From Rhipidocladum racemiflorum (taxonomy: Eukaryota; Streptophyta; Magnoliopsida; Poales; Poaceae), in contig JAYEVF010000042.1 of assembly GCA_036346355.1 (NCBI GenBank), positions 1-64,000 of the forward strand: a stretch of DNA of 64,000 nt, given 5' to 3'. The position numbers and the translations under genes were made by a program. Shown piece after piece: positions 1 to 11,963 of this stretch. Under the pieces are notes generated by a model. That model had not been told where the DNA came from, ran no database searches, and saw only the letters and a list, made by a program, of their open reading frames with translations. Position 1 is the stretch's first letter. Each line of letters opens with the position of its first letter.

Positions 1-1079
1 TTACCTTTTATCTCTTTTTCGACAAGCAATGAAAATCCGTCAGACTAATCTTTGGAGTCTAACGCCTAAAGGTGACTCTTTATTCTATGGCATTGACTCG
101 GCCAGGAGTCTCACTATAGAACCTCAGCTCACTCATCGAAAACCTCACACGGCCTGATACGGATCTTTGCGGCATAGGCGGCGAAAGCTTGATTGCCATG
201 TCGAGCAAGCCTGTGTCATCTGTGGTAGTCGAAAGAAGCGATGTCCCTCCTCAAGCTCGGCTCCTCAAGATTTGGCTCGTGCAACTTTCGAGCATTGGCT
301 CGGCCTGCAGTGCTTGTACAATGCAATCAAATCTCTAACTCTCAATCCCAGTTGCTGAAGGTGTGACACATACTCTTGAGCTTCCCGCCATCTGTTCTTC
401 TCTGTCGTGATCTCCTTGCGGGCCTTACAGCTCCTTGCTTGTATCATCAAAGTACATCCTCCTAGAGTGACAACAAGTCGTGCCATTATGGCTGTGACCA
501 TGGCATTCTCATCACAGAATCACCTTCGGGTCAGAAGGTTTATTCTTCTTGTGGATGATATCATGAACATCGTGCTCTCAATTCTTTGGCGTAGATGCGA
601 GGTGTGTGCGCATTGCTCGTCATGGCGCCTCTTGGATACCCATCGCATTGTAGACCTCCTGGCGGTGCAATGTCGAGGCGATTGCTGGGCCCTTCTTCCT
701 AGCGGTACCACAATTTTCACGTCACAAGCCTTGATCAATCACCTTGTCTAATCACGTCCACTTGGTATTTGCGGCTTCTCAAAATCTCAGGAGTCTATAG
801 CATCGCCAAAGTTCCCATGGCGTGACCAACCTCGATCGGCGTAGTTGAACTCTCCCTCCATCTGTCACAAGAGTGCTCACGCGTAAGAATTAGAAATTTT
901 AAATTGTGACAAGGTAAGGAAAAATTCAGCAAGAGACAAGAAAAGAGAGAAGGGAATAAGTCGAGATGTCGTTTCTTATCTTGACAAATTTTATCTTTTA
1001 GAAAATAGGTTTTACCTTCACTACGACCATTCTAACTATGGGTGAGCCTACAGTCAGTATGGCTCACGATACCACTCTA
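1..1079 (-). pseudogene. B1: leader and remnant of the extra ORF upstream of gag
   Basis: This matches 8740-9780 of B2 and 26290-27301 of A, where the same region holds an open reading frame between the primer-binding site and gag. In this copy the frame is broken into pieces of at most about 115 residues by many small indels. Its right end holds a degenerate primer-binding site (1059-1073, reading GGCTCACGATACCA on the plus strand) next to the LTR. Nothing here can encode a complete protein. The rest of B1 (gag, pol, left LTR) would lie upstream of position 1. Confidence 0.75.
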
Positions 1080-4000
1080 CATGCAGGTTACCCGAATTTG
1101 CAAATCGGACCCTCTGTGTATTCAGCACTAGTCGAGGAGCAGCGCTAGTGCACCTGATCTTAACATCATTAAATATCACAATCATACCACTCGATACTAA
1201 TAAAAGTACTTTAATTAAATAGTCAAGCTAGTTTGCTGCGACCTTATGGTCAGATTACAAATAAACGCCTTTCAGGCGAAACTAATTAAGAGAGAAATAA
1301 TAGCAGCGGAAAATAAAGATAACATCGTGGCGCCATCACGATATACCCACAGGCAGTGGCCCAGGCGGTGGGCTCGCTCCTAAACCTAAATAGGCGGTTC
1401 CTCTTGGAGCTCCTCCTCCCAAAAGGCTGGTGTAATCTCCTCTTCAGCGAGTGTTGTATTGCGGCAAGGGTGAGTACTTGGTACTCGGCCAAGTCATGCC
1501 TGAGAATGCAAGCTAATATACTATATGCATGGCTTGATACAAAAAGAATAGCTCAAGGTATATTTACGATGCTTGACATTTGACAAGTAGCATAAGTAGA
1601 TTCAGACGGTAAAAACAAGTAAGCATAACTAACTTTTCAAGGAGTTTAGTAAACATCTTTCCCATCCTAATCCACATTTCCATCAACATCATTATTAAAC
1701 CAAGCCCAACCTTTCAAGTCAAGTTATTTTCAGAAAGTCTAACCCTTGATTTGTAATTCAGAAGCGATGTCAATACAGCGGACACGGCTATCCGAATAGA
1801 TTGTATACTCTGCGAGAGGTTATGCACTTTACCCACAAGATCTGATCAAACACCACAAAGGTGAGTTCCGTAACAAAGTCTTTGGAAGCTTCTAACAATA
1901 CAAGTGGTCCTCCTCGGTTGTTGCAGCTAACCCTTCCCTTAGCTAAGGCGAAGTTTAGAGCCTACCAGCGGATTAGATGGAATACTGGCGCGACCCCGAT
2001 CGCTCCCCGTACAACTTACACAAAGGTGTAGTTGACCTCCTGAGGTCCCGCAGTGCGTTATTCAAGCAATCAACTAGGTCCGTCCATTACTGGACATGTA
2101 GTTTGCAAGATTAACTTTCGGTTCAAAGGCTTGCAAGGTGAAGTCCTTAGGGTGACCAGGCAAGACTAGAGAAGAACCAAACCAACATTCCCAATGCCAC
2201 AAGCTGGCCCACCTGATCATTCTTGCCACATGCCACGATCGAAAACTATTTATCAAGCAGGTTGATTACCATGCACCACGTGCCATCAACATCACATGAT
2301 ACCTTTCCAAAAGCAGGTTCAATATGTCATTTAAGTCAATATTAACGTTTGATTGTCCAAAAATCATGTCGTGAAGTGCGTAGCGAGTCTAAGCAGTATA
2401 CTACAACGTTCTACAAACCCATGTTGGCAATTTAGTAATGTCCAACTAGTAATCCTCACTAGGGTGACAAGGGGGTCATGGCACATATACAATTAACCAA
2501 GGTGTCATACAACAAATTGGCATTTATCTAATTTCCCATAATTAAGTAAAGCATTTTCTATTTGAACTAGCATGCAATACATTAAATCAAAATAGGTTTC
2601 AAAAATGGGATCAATATTGTCAAAGCACAAGTTGCCTTCAAAAAGTACTTGTTCTTGGTCTTGAATTGGATCTGAGTCAATACTTCTCCTTGAATCCTTA
2701 GGCACTTCAACGTCTACTCGTAAAAGCGTGCAAATAGCAATACCACGAATAAACAATAGGCAAAAAGTGTCCAAACATCCAAATAAAATCCATAAACAAA
2801 GAGAACATAATTTTATGAATTTTTAGAAAGCGAGGAATCGTCAAACTCGAGGTTAAAATACAAAAGTTATAGCATTTTGAAGTTTAAATAATCAATTAAA
2901 TAATATTACAGAGGAAAACTTTAGTCCAAAAATTAAATAAAATTCATAATTAGGTGAGATCTCAATTTTATACAAATTTAGAAATTTGAATCACTCAAAT
3001 CGGAGTTGAAGCATAAAAGTTATAAGCGTTTGAAGTTTGAATCAAAATAAATCATTAATTCGAATTAATAAATCATTTTTCTTTTGAAATTAATTATTGC
3101 GTCGGCGAGGACACGTGGCAGCCTCGATTGGGCGGTGGCGTCGGCCGGAGTCCATGGGCGTGGTCCATGGTTTGGCTCGATCACGCAGATTGACTCGGTC
3201 CGTGGACTTCGGTCCATGGCTCCGCGATGTCGCGACGGTGGGTCCCCTCGGGTAGCGTCATTCTTGGCGTCGGCGGGGCTCGACCACGCAGTCTTGACAG
3301 GTGGGGACCAGCGGTAGCGTCATCGGCCTAGCGTCACTACGCATTTGGTGGGTTGGCGGCGTGTGAGCCGCCATGGCGTCGGCGTGGCGTCATGGTGCGG
3401 TTTGGTCGTGTCGGCCGACCGCGCGGGCGGCGTGTCGGCGTCACGCGCTGCGAGTCTTGACGGCAAGTGTGGTCGGAGCTTTCCAAACGCAGTGGCGCCA
3501 ATCTCGGCCGTTGATTTGAAAATCAGCGGCCCGGTCGATCTGGACTCACGCGTTTGAGTTAACGTGTTTGATACGGACCAGTTGGATCTAGATCCAGCGG
3601 TTGAGAATGGATACGGGAATCGCAAGTGGTTCTCACCGTAGGATGGCGTGGCGCCAATCTGGGCCCTTGGATGAAGATCCAGCCAGGTGAGAGAGCTCGA
3701 GGTCGGCGATGGCGGCGGCGTGACGGAGTCACCGGCGCGAGGGCGGCGACCTAGCCGGCCGCAGCGTTTGAGCGGCGCTCGGCGATGTGAGTGGTCTCCT
3801 CGGCCAGCGGCTTGACCTCCGGTTCGGATCGACCTCAGCAGCGGCGGAGGGCGGCGGGCGGCGAAGCAACACTTAACCATGGCGGGCGCTCACGGCCTTC
3901 TGGCGGCGATTGCGGCTAAGCAGCGAGCAATTGCGGCTAAGCGGCGGCTCATGCGGCGTTGTCTAGAACTACTGAGTGCGCAATGAAGTGGCGGTCACGA

Positions 4001-4656
4001 CGCGGAGTGGCGGCGCAATAAATAGAGCCCTCGGCGTCAGGTAAAGCGCATACGCGAAGACACCTTTGCTCCGTTCTTGGCGGAGTCGGCGGCGACTTCC
4101 GGATTGGATGGCGTGGCAGCGCCGCGGCCGTTGGATCGAGATCCAGCGGTCGCGTGGTTAGGTTCGGTCGGACTTCGGGCGGTGGCTGGCTCGGTCGGGC
4201 TCGGGCTCGGGTGGCGTGGCTCAATCGTGGCCGTTGGATCAAGATCCATGATCCGTCAGCGAGTTTGAGTTGGTAGGCGGGTTAATTTGGACCAAGCTAA
4301 CCTGCAGTTGGACTCGAGTCTGACTCGGATTCGGGTCCGGTCGGAGGAACAGTAAAACCAACTCGATTTAATTAATCCGATTAAATTCTCAGAAATTCAA
4401 TTAAATCATTAAAAATAGCAAAAGACTCAGAAAAATTCCAGAAAAATTTTGGAAAATATTTTGGAACATTTTGGACTCAAATAAAATATTTCCAACAAAA
4501 TTTTATTTGCAAAGTTTAATTCTTTAATTATTTTAAAATGGAATAAATTCAAATAAATTCCAAATAAATCCAAATAAATTCCAGAAAATTCCAAAAATTC
4601 ACCAAAGTGCCAAATCACACATGAATTTAAGAAAAGAAAAATTTTGGGGTGTTACA
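1080..4656 (-). repeat. Middle LTR of B (shared by B1 and B2)
   Basis: About 3.58 kb and similar along its length to the LTRs of A. In plus orientation its start is blurred (about 1079-1091) but continues into CCCGAATTTGCAAAT, and it ends ATTTTGGGGTGTTACA at 4656, followed by a polypurine tract on the minus strand (4657-4672). The GC-rich part (3100-4350) holds several imperfect palindromes of the CCGTTGGATC/GATCCAACGG type, for example at 3505, 3575, 4127 and 4217. Open frames here, up to 186 residues, look like GC-rich chance frames. Confidence 0.85.
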
Positions 4657-5556
4657 AACCTCCCCCCTTAACAGAATCTCATCCCCGAGATTCAGGGCTA
4701 ACTAAGGAATAGGTTCGAAAACTCTTTCTTCAAATCCTCTTCTGATTTCACCTGGTTGCTTCACTCTCGCGTGGTTCTTTGCATTGAACTCTGCAGAAAC
4801 GGGTGGACTTGTTCCTCGTTTCTCGATCCATGGTGTCAAGAATCTTCACGGGATGCTCCTTGTAAGTCAAATCTTCTTACAACTCAATTGACTCTAGCGG
4901 TGTCTGTTCCTCAGGCACTCGGAGACACTTCTTCAACTGGGACACGTGGAACAAGTCATGCACTCCTGCTAATGACTGCGGTAACTCCAGCTGGTAAGCA
5001 ACTTCGCCTCTGCGGCTCAAAATCTTAAATGGTCCAACATAACGGGGTGCAAGTTTCCCTTTGGCATGGAACCTCTTAACTCCCCGAGGCGTAACTCACG
5101 AGGTATACAAAGTCTTACGGTTCAAAACTCCAAATCCAGCGGCGATTATCGGCCATAACTCTTACAATCGTGATTGGGCTATCTTCAACCTTTCCTAATC
5201 ATGGCAATCTGCTCTTGACTTCTTGAAGAATATCAGGCCAGAAGACACGGCGCTCAGGTCTCATTCGGTGTAATTGCGTCAGACGAAGTCGACCATCTGA
5301 TGCCTCAAAAGGTGACATCGTAAACTAGCACAGTAACTATTATTATGGCTGAACTCGGCCATACGGCAAACTCTTATCCCAAGAGGTAGCATAAGCCAAT
5401 GCACTGCGCTCTTAGCATATCCTCTAAAATCTGATTGACTCTTTCGATCTGTCCATCCGTCTGTGGATGATAGAAGGTATCTTGAAGAGTCAAACGGGTT
5501 CCCATGGCTTCATGCAACTTATTCCAGAACCTTGAGGTAAATTGGGTACCTCTGTT
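4657..5556 (-). pseudogene. B2 integrase C-terminal part with chromodomain remnant
   Basis: The polypurine tract (TTAAGGGGGGAGG on the minus strand, near 4667-4680) is followed by the decayed end of pol. Homology to 21630-22500 of A identifies the integrase core end, the GPF-like region and the chromodomain (about 4740-5030). All frames are cut by stops and indels, and no piece exceeds 100 residues. Known for the family: the chromodomain is thought to steer chromovirus integration to marked chromatin. This copy is non-functional. Confidence 0.65.
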
Positions 5557-6621
5557 CTATACAATCCTCTTTGGCACTCCGTGCAAACAGACGATCCTGA
5601 TCATATACAACTCTGCTAACTTATCCCCTGAGTAAGTTGTCTTCACAGGAATAAAATGGGCGACCTTGGTCAAGCGATCCACTATAACCCATATGGAGTC
5701 ATAACCTCCTTGAGTTTTCGGCAAACCAGTAATGAAATCCATTCCGATTTCTTCCCATTTCCACTCTGGTATCTTCAACGGCTGTAGCAATCCTGCTGGT
5801 CTCTGATGCATTGCTTTGAATCTTTGGCATATGTCGCACAATGCAACATGCTCGGCGACTTCACGCTTCATGCTCGGCCACCAGAATCTCTCCTTCAGAT
5901 CCTGATACATCTTGGCACTTCCTGGGTGAATTGAATACTTGGAGTCATGGGCTTCCTCCAAAACCAGTTGCTTTAATTCCTTCTTGTTGGGCACACAAAT
6001 CTGATCCTTCATCCATAACGTGCCCTGCTCATCTAGCTTGAAGTCCTTTGCCTTGCCTTCCCCCATTTTGGACATAATCCTGCGGCTCTTGTCATCATCC
6101 TTCTGTCCTTCCTGAATCTGATCCTCTAGGGTGGGTTTTACCTCCAATGCGGCCAAGAATCCGCTAGGTACCACCTCAATCTTCATTCTCTGAAATTCCT
6201 GGCATAGCTCATCCTGATTCGTGGCTATCAACATATTCACGGTATGGCTTTTCCGACTCAAGGCATCGGCAACTACGTTTGCCTTCCCTGGATGGTAATG
6301 GATTCCAACATTATAGTCCATGATTAACTCCAGCCATCTCCTCTGCCTCATGTTCAGGTCTGATTGGGTGAAGATGTACTTAAGACTCTTATGATCCGTG
6401 TATACTTCACATCTGTTCCCGATCAGATAGTGACGCCATATCTTCAAGGCATGCACTACGGTAGCTAACTCTAGGTCATGTGTCGGGTAATTCTCCTCAT
6501 GCGGCCTCAACTGCCTTGATGCATAAGCGACGGCCTTCCCGTGCATCGGCACACATCCAAGTCCTTGGCGCGTCGTCACAATAAATATCAAAGCTTTGAT
6601 TAACATCCGGTAGGATAACAC
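5557..6621 (-). pseudogene. B2 pol fragment: RNase H and integrase N-terminal half
   Basis: A 354-residue open frame. After about 30 residues of broken RT connection it carries RNase H motifs (YASRQL, THDLELA, YTDHKSLKYIFTQ, then GKANVVADALSRK near residues 115-130). It continues into integrase with the zinc-binding HHCC region (EAHDSKYSIHPG then CDICQRFK) and the start of the catalytic core (GMDFITGLPKTQGGYDSIWV), and stops just after LHGVPKRIV, before the second catalytic Asp. It corresponds to 22440-23500 of A. It is a truncated polyprotein piece, not a free gene. Confidence 0.8.
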
Positions 6622-7500
6622 CGTGGCCCGATGTCAATCGCTTCTTGACTCACTGAAAACCTTTCTCACACTCGGCGTCCATGCAAACTTCTTCTCCTTT
6701 TTCAGCAATTGCGTAGAGGTTTATAATTGTCGAAAAGCCTTCAATGAAAGCGGTAGTAACTTTGCCATTCAAGGAAACTTCTGATGCAGGTCACGGTCTT
6801 TGTTTGCTCCCCACAGCGATGAACTTCGATCTGATAAATCCTTTCTCCATTAACTCTTCAAGCTGTTTCTTCATCTCTACCAATTCTTGGTGGACATCAG
6901 ATAAGGTCTCTCTTTGCTATCGTATTGTTGTGCAGTACAAGCTCTATCACAAACTCTATGTCACTGTGCGGCATACCGAGGTAGATCTTAGGAAAAACAT
7001 CTGGTACTCATTCACCCTTTGAGACATCCTCTATCTTGATTGCCTTGCTTTGTTAACCATCAGCTGTCCATCTCTAGCAGCGATGTGAAATTCTACTTTC
7101 TTTCCACCACGGGCTCTCAAGCGAGATAGTCCTTCGTCCACAATCAATACGGCCTTGTGCTTGGATAACCAATCCATTCCCAAAATGACATCTAAGGTGC
7201 AGGTCTCCAAAATAATAAGGTTAAGCTAGGAACTCTATCCCATCTATTAGTATTCTCACCCCAGAACATCCTACTTTAGATTCGGAGTTCGGAACCAGGG
7301 GTTTGAACTACAAGCATGCATTTAAGCCTTGCAATCTCCAAATCATTTTTAGCGGCAAAGCCTTGTGAAACAAGCGAATCTGAAGCTCGAGAATCAAACA
7401 AAGCCATCGCAGTCTTGAGTTAACAAGTAACTTACCCAGTCTGACGTCAGTAGCATTCTGCGGTGCATCTGCGGTGACATAGTTGACTCGGCCTCTCACC
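6622..7500 (-). pseudogene. B2 reverse transcriptase and protease remnant with the RT core deleted
   Basis: Compared with A, the sequence runs through the RT thumb (plus-strand match to 23590-23700) and then jumps at about 6803-6812 to the match of 24253 onward. About 554 bp is missing, including the FIDD catalytic box. The break lies at a short repeat (GGTGCTCCC in A at 23699 and 24253), so it looks like a microhomology deletion. The rest matches the start of RT and the protease (about 7200-7460), where the catalytic triplet reads as Asp-Ser-Arg instead of Asp-Ser-Gly. Confidence 0.7.
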
Positions 7501-8640
7501 CACGATGCAGGGTGTGGCTCCTGATCTTTGGCATCTAGGTAGGAGTGGATCCCAGTTGAGGCGGCCTGGGGTCACTCCTGCTGTCTTCTTTGGGCAAGCT
7601 GTTGGCAAAGTGTCTGGCTCGTTGCGGTTGTAGCGGCGTCTCAGCTGTTCCTTCTTGTTGCACAGGCGGCGTTTCTGGTTGGGGTGAAGTGCGATAGTTA
7701 CGATTGGCCGGGTCTTGAGTGCTTTGGTAGCGGTGTCCTTGTTGCGTGTGGCTGGAATCTGAAAAACTGATTTGGCGCCAACCCTCAAGCGTTGCTACGC
7801 TCCATGGCCAGCGATCCACGATCTTGCATCCTGTGCTTCTGTTCTCATCCGGCTCCTTGCGCTTGTCCTCAGAATAAGCGCCTTATTTACGATTCTGGAA
7901 ATGCGGAAAGGTGTGGGTGATCAATCCCACCTGCAATCTGAGTTAAGTCCCTTCATGAAGCCGAGGCATGCGGCTTTATCTGTCGCTACATTCTCGGCGC
8001 GTAGCGAAGCAAGGCTGTGTGAACTTGTTCAGTGTTCGACCATGGTGATTACCTTGCTTTAGTGCTCTGAACTCCTCCTTCTTAAGATCCATGATTCCTT
8101 CGAGGCACGTAATCTTGACGGAGCATGGCTGTGAACTCCTCCCAAGTGATATCATGAGGGTTCTCTTGTGTGGCACGAAGTTCTCCACCATTCGTTTGTC
8201 CCTTCCAAGCGATGAAAGCGTGAAGTACCTTCTCATTTCCCATGCATTGAAGCGATGTGTAGCTTCCTCTCAATCGACCTTAACCAATCATCGGCCTCCA
8301 GCGGATTGGCATTCCCGAGAAAAAGTGGGTGGATGAGTCCTCATGAGCTCTGTGGCAGTCTTGTATTACAGCGTTGTCCTGATTAACTTGATTAGCGATG
8401 GCCTGGCGATGGCGTGTTGCATCTGTTGCATCATAGCATGCATCAGCGAGTCTGGCGACAAGAAATGCTCCAAAATTCTGCATGTCGATGGCGGTCTTTG
8501 GTGCTCCATCATTGGGGTTTTACGTTGGCGAGAACCACTTCCATTGCCTCCAAGGTTTCAGCGGGTGTTTACCATCTGTCGATTGCTCCAAGGTTTGAGA
8601 GATGAGAGGAAAGCAGGAATAGATAAGTAATATGGAACTT
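7447..8640 (-). pseudogene. B2 gag remnant
   Basis: This matches the gag region of A (25085-26066) in several frames. Recognisable pieces are the C-terminal gag block (about 7800-8000), a degenerate zinc knuckle (frame reading RRYNRNEPDTL near 7620) and the capsid-like block near 8080-8280 (frame with SLGRDKRMVENFVPHKR). Frequent one-base indels break it. Gag normally forms the cytoplasmic particle that packages the element RNA; this copy cannot. Confidence 0.65.
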
Positions 8641-8810
8641 ATGCGGGGCGAAAGGTGTAACTTAAAGTCAACTTTATTATTTTAATCAATAGTAACTTGG
8701 TATGGTTGCTTACAATGCCTAGGGGCCTGCAACACATCTGCACACTCGACAAGCAATGAAAATCCGTCGAGACTAATCTGAGTCTAACGCCTAAAGGGTG
8801 ACTCTTTATT

Positions 8811-9641
8811 CTATGGCGTGACTCGGCGAAGGAGTCTCACTATAGAACCTCGCTCACTCATCGAAAACCTCCACGACACGGAGTGCGGATCTTTGCGGCA
8901 TAAGCGCGAAAGCTTGATTGCCATGTCCGGCAATTGTGTCATCTGTGGTAGTCGAAGAAGCGGTGTCCTCCTCAAGCTCCGGCTGCTCGGGTGCAGCTCG
9001 TGCAACTCGAGCATTGGCTCACGGCTGCAGTGCGTACAATCACGTCTCTAACTCTCCAATCGCTTTGCGAGAAGGTGTGACACATACTCTTGAGCTTCCC
9101 GCCATCTGTTCTTCTCTGTCGTAATCTCCTTGCGGGCCTTACGCAGCTCCTTGCTTGTATCATCAAGTACATCCTCTGGCGACAACAAGTCGTGCCAGCT
9201 GTGTGACCATGGCATTCTCATCTGAATCGCCTTGGTCAAGAAGGTTATTCTTCTTGTGGATGATATCGAACAGTGCTCTCAATTCTTTAGGCGTGAATAC
9301 GGGTAATGTGCGCATTGCTCGTCGTGGCGCCTCTTGGATACCCATCTGCATTGTAGACCTCCTGGCGATTGCAATGTATCGAGGCGATTGCACAGGCCCT
9401 TCTTCCTAGCGGTACCACAATTTTCACATCACAAGCCTTGATCAATCCTTCTTGTGCGATCCGTCCACTTGGTATTGCGGCTTCTCAAAATCTCAGAGAG
9501 TGCAGCATCGCCAAAGTTCCATGGCGTGACCAACCTCGAGATCGGCGTGGTTGAACTCTCCCTCCATCTGTCACAAGAGTGCTCACGTAAAATTAAATTT
9601 TTAAATTGTGACAAGGTAAGGAAAAATTCAGCAAGACACAA
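8811..9641 (-). pseudogene. B2 remnant of the extra ORF upstream of gag
   Basis: This is the counterpart of the intact 254-residue frame of A (26323-27087) and of B1 (about 120-900). The Q-E-A-P-R-R-A-M block and the coiled-coil-like block (KARKEITTEKNRWREAQEYVSHL) are recognisable in separate frames. It is broken by at least four frame changes. The shared position between leader and gag in three copies shows that this extra frame belongs to the family. Confidence 0.65.
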
Positions 9642-9763
9642 GAAAGAGAGAAGGGAATAAGTCGAGGATGTCGTTTCTTATCTTGACAAATTTTATCTTT
9701 TAGAAAATAGGTTTTATCCTCACTGCGACCATTCTAACTATGGGTGAGCCTACGGTCGGTATG

Positions 9764-9777
9764 GCTCACGATACCAC
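9764..9777 (-). other. B2 primer-binding site (degenerate)
   Basis: The plus strand reads GGCTCACGATACCA. In A and C the same site reads GGCTCTGATACCA, whose minus strand (TGGTATCAGAGCC) fits the 3' end of plant initiator tRNA-Met. Here CTG is replaced by CACG, as also in B1 (1059) and G (37853). Confidence 0.7.
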
Positions 9778-9780
9778 CTC

Positions 9781-11963
9781 TGTCCGGGACCCAAATTTGC
9801 AAATTCGGACCCTGCTGTGTATTCAGCACTAGTCGAGGAGCAGCTATTGCACCGCAGTCTTAACATCGGTAAATATCACAATCATACCACTCGATACCAA
9901 TAAAGTACTTTATTTAAATAACCAAACTGGTTACTCGACCTTATGGCCAAGTTACAAATAGGATCAACATGGTCAAAGCACAACTTGCCTTCAAAAAGCA
10001 CTTGCTCTTGGTCTTGGGTTGGATCCTGAGTCAACACTTCTCCTTGAATCCTTAGGCACTTCAGCGTCTGCACAAGTAAAGTGTGCAAATAGCAATACAT
10101 GAATAAACAATAGGCAAAAAGTGTCCAAACATCCAAATAAAATCCATAAAAAGAGAGAACATAATTTTATGAATTTTTAGAAACTGGAATCGTCAAATTC
10201 GGAGTTAAAATGCAAAAGTTATAGCATTTTGAAGTTTAAATAATCAATTAAATAATATTACAGAGGAAAACTTTAGTCCAAAAATTAAATAAAATTCATA
10301 ATTAGGTAGATCTCAATTTTATACAAATTTAGAAATTTGAATCACTCAAATCGGAGTTGAAATGCAAAAGTTATAAGCGTTTGAAGTTTGAATCAAAATC
10401 TGAAATCATTAATTCGAATTAATAAATCATTTTCTTTTTCGGAAATTAATTATTGCGTCAGCGAGGACACGTGGCGATCTCGATTGAAGCGGTGGCGTCG
10501 GTAGGTCCATGGGCGTGGTCCATGGCAGCTCGATCCACCGTGGACTCGGTCCGCGTGGACTCGATCCACGGCTCCACGTGTCAGCGGCGGTGGGTCCCCT
10601 CGGGTAGCGTCATTCTTGGCGTCGGCGAGGCTCGGCCGCAGTCTTTGGCAGGTGGGACCACTGGTAGCGTCATCGGCAGCGTCACTACCTGGCAGAGGTG
10701 GCGCGGCGGCGTCGCGAGCCCGCCATGGCGTCGGCGTGGCGTCATGGTGCGGTTTGGTCAGCGTCGGCCCGACCGCGGGCGGCGATGTCGGCGTCACCTG
10801 CGCGGAGTGCGGCCCGGCCGCGGCGATCGAGCTTCCCGGAGCACGTGGCGCAATCTCGGCCGTTGATTTGAAAATCAGCGGCCCAGGTCGATCTGGACTC
10901 ACACGTTTGGGTTAACGTGTTTGATGCTGGCCAGTTGGATCTAGATCAGCGGTTGAGAATGAATCACAGGAATCGCCGCGTGGTTCTCACCGTGGGATGA
11001 TGTGGCGTAATCTGGGCCCTTGGATGAAGATCAAGCGGTGAGAGAGCTCGAGGGTCGGCGATGGCGGCGGCGGCGGAGTCACCGGCCTTGAGGGCGGCGA
11101 CCTAGCAGCGGCATTTGAGGCGCTCGGCGATGTAGTGGTCTCCTCGGCCGCGGCTTGACCTCCAGGTCTGGATCGACCTCAGCGTCGGAGGGCGGCCAGG
11201 CGGCGGCGAAAGCAACACTTATCCGCGGCGGGCGCTCACGGCAACTTCTGGCGGCGATTGCGGCTAAGCGGCGGCGGCTCGAGCGGCGTTGTCTAGGAGC
11301 TACAGTGCGCCAATGAAGTGGCGGTCGAAACCGCAGTGGCGGCGCAATAAATAGAGCCCTCGGCGTCTGTAAATGCCGAAGCGAGACACCGCCCGTTGCG
11401 GCGGCTTCCGGATTGGATGACGTGGCACGTGCATAGCCGTTGGATCGAGATCCACCGGTGCGTGAGTGTGGGTTCGGGTCGGACTCGGGCGCGCTGGCTG
11501 GCTCGGTCGGGCTCGGGCTCGGGTGACGTGGCTCAATCGTGGCCGTTGGATCAAGATCCAGCGGTCCGCAGCGAGTTGGAGTTGGCCGGCGGGTTAATTT
11601 GGACCAACTGGCGCGAGTCGGACTCGAGTCTGACTCGGACTCGGGTCCGGTCGGAGGACCAGTAAAACCAACTCGATTTAATTAATCCGATTAAATTCTC
11701 AGAAATTCAATTAAATCATTAAAAATAGCAAAAGACTCGAGAAAAATTCGGAAAAATTAAAATTATTTTGGAACATTTTGGACTCAAATAAAATATTTCC
11801 AACAAAATTTTATTTGCAAAGTTTAATTCTTTAATTATTTTAAAATGGAATAAATTCAAATAAATTCCAAATAAATCCAAATAAATTCTAGAAAATTCCA
11901 AAAATTCACCAAAGTGCCAAATCACACATGAATTTAAGAAAAGCAAAATTTTGGTGTGTTACA
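9781..11963 (-). repeat. Right LTR of B (5' LTR of B2), internally deleted
   Basis: It starts TGTCCGGGACCC and ends GTGTTACA at 11963. At 2183 bp it is much shorter than the middle LTR: the segment matching 1264-2607 of that LTR is absent, with the junction at 9960/9961. The GC-rich half and its palindromes (10858, 10924, 11436, 11541) are kept, as is the AT-rich end rich in AAATAAATTCC-type sequence. Confidence 0.88.

Larger units (their letters stand above)
1..11963 (-). mobile_element. Element B: Ty3/Gypsy tandem with a shared LTR (partial)
   Basis: Order on the plus strand: end of an internal domain (1-1079), full LTR (1080-4656), second internal domain (4657-9780), shortened LTR (9781-11963). 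Both internal domains read on the minus strand and belong to one family, also shared with element A. The middle LTR therefore serves as 5' LTR of the left copy and 3' LTR of the right copy. The right edge ends in GTTACA and is followed directly by sequence matching the middle of the LTR of E (35855 onward), so B was inserted into E's 5' LTR. The left end lies outside the window, so the target duplication cannot be checked. Both copies are heavily broken. Confidence 0.85.

Noticed and set aside
3320..3880. A 186-residue open frame on the minus strand.
   Set aside because: It lies in the GC-rich part of a B LTR, has Arg/Pro/Ser-rich chance composition and is not kept in the other B LTR.
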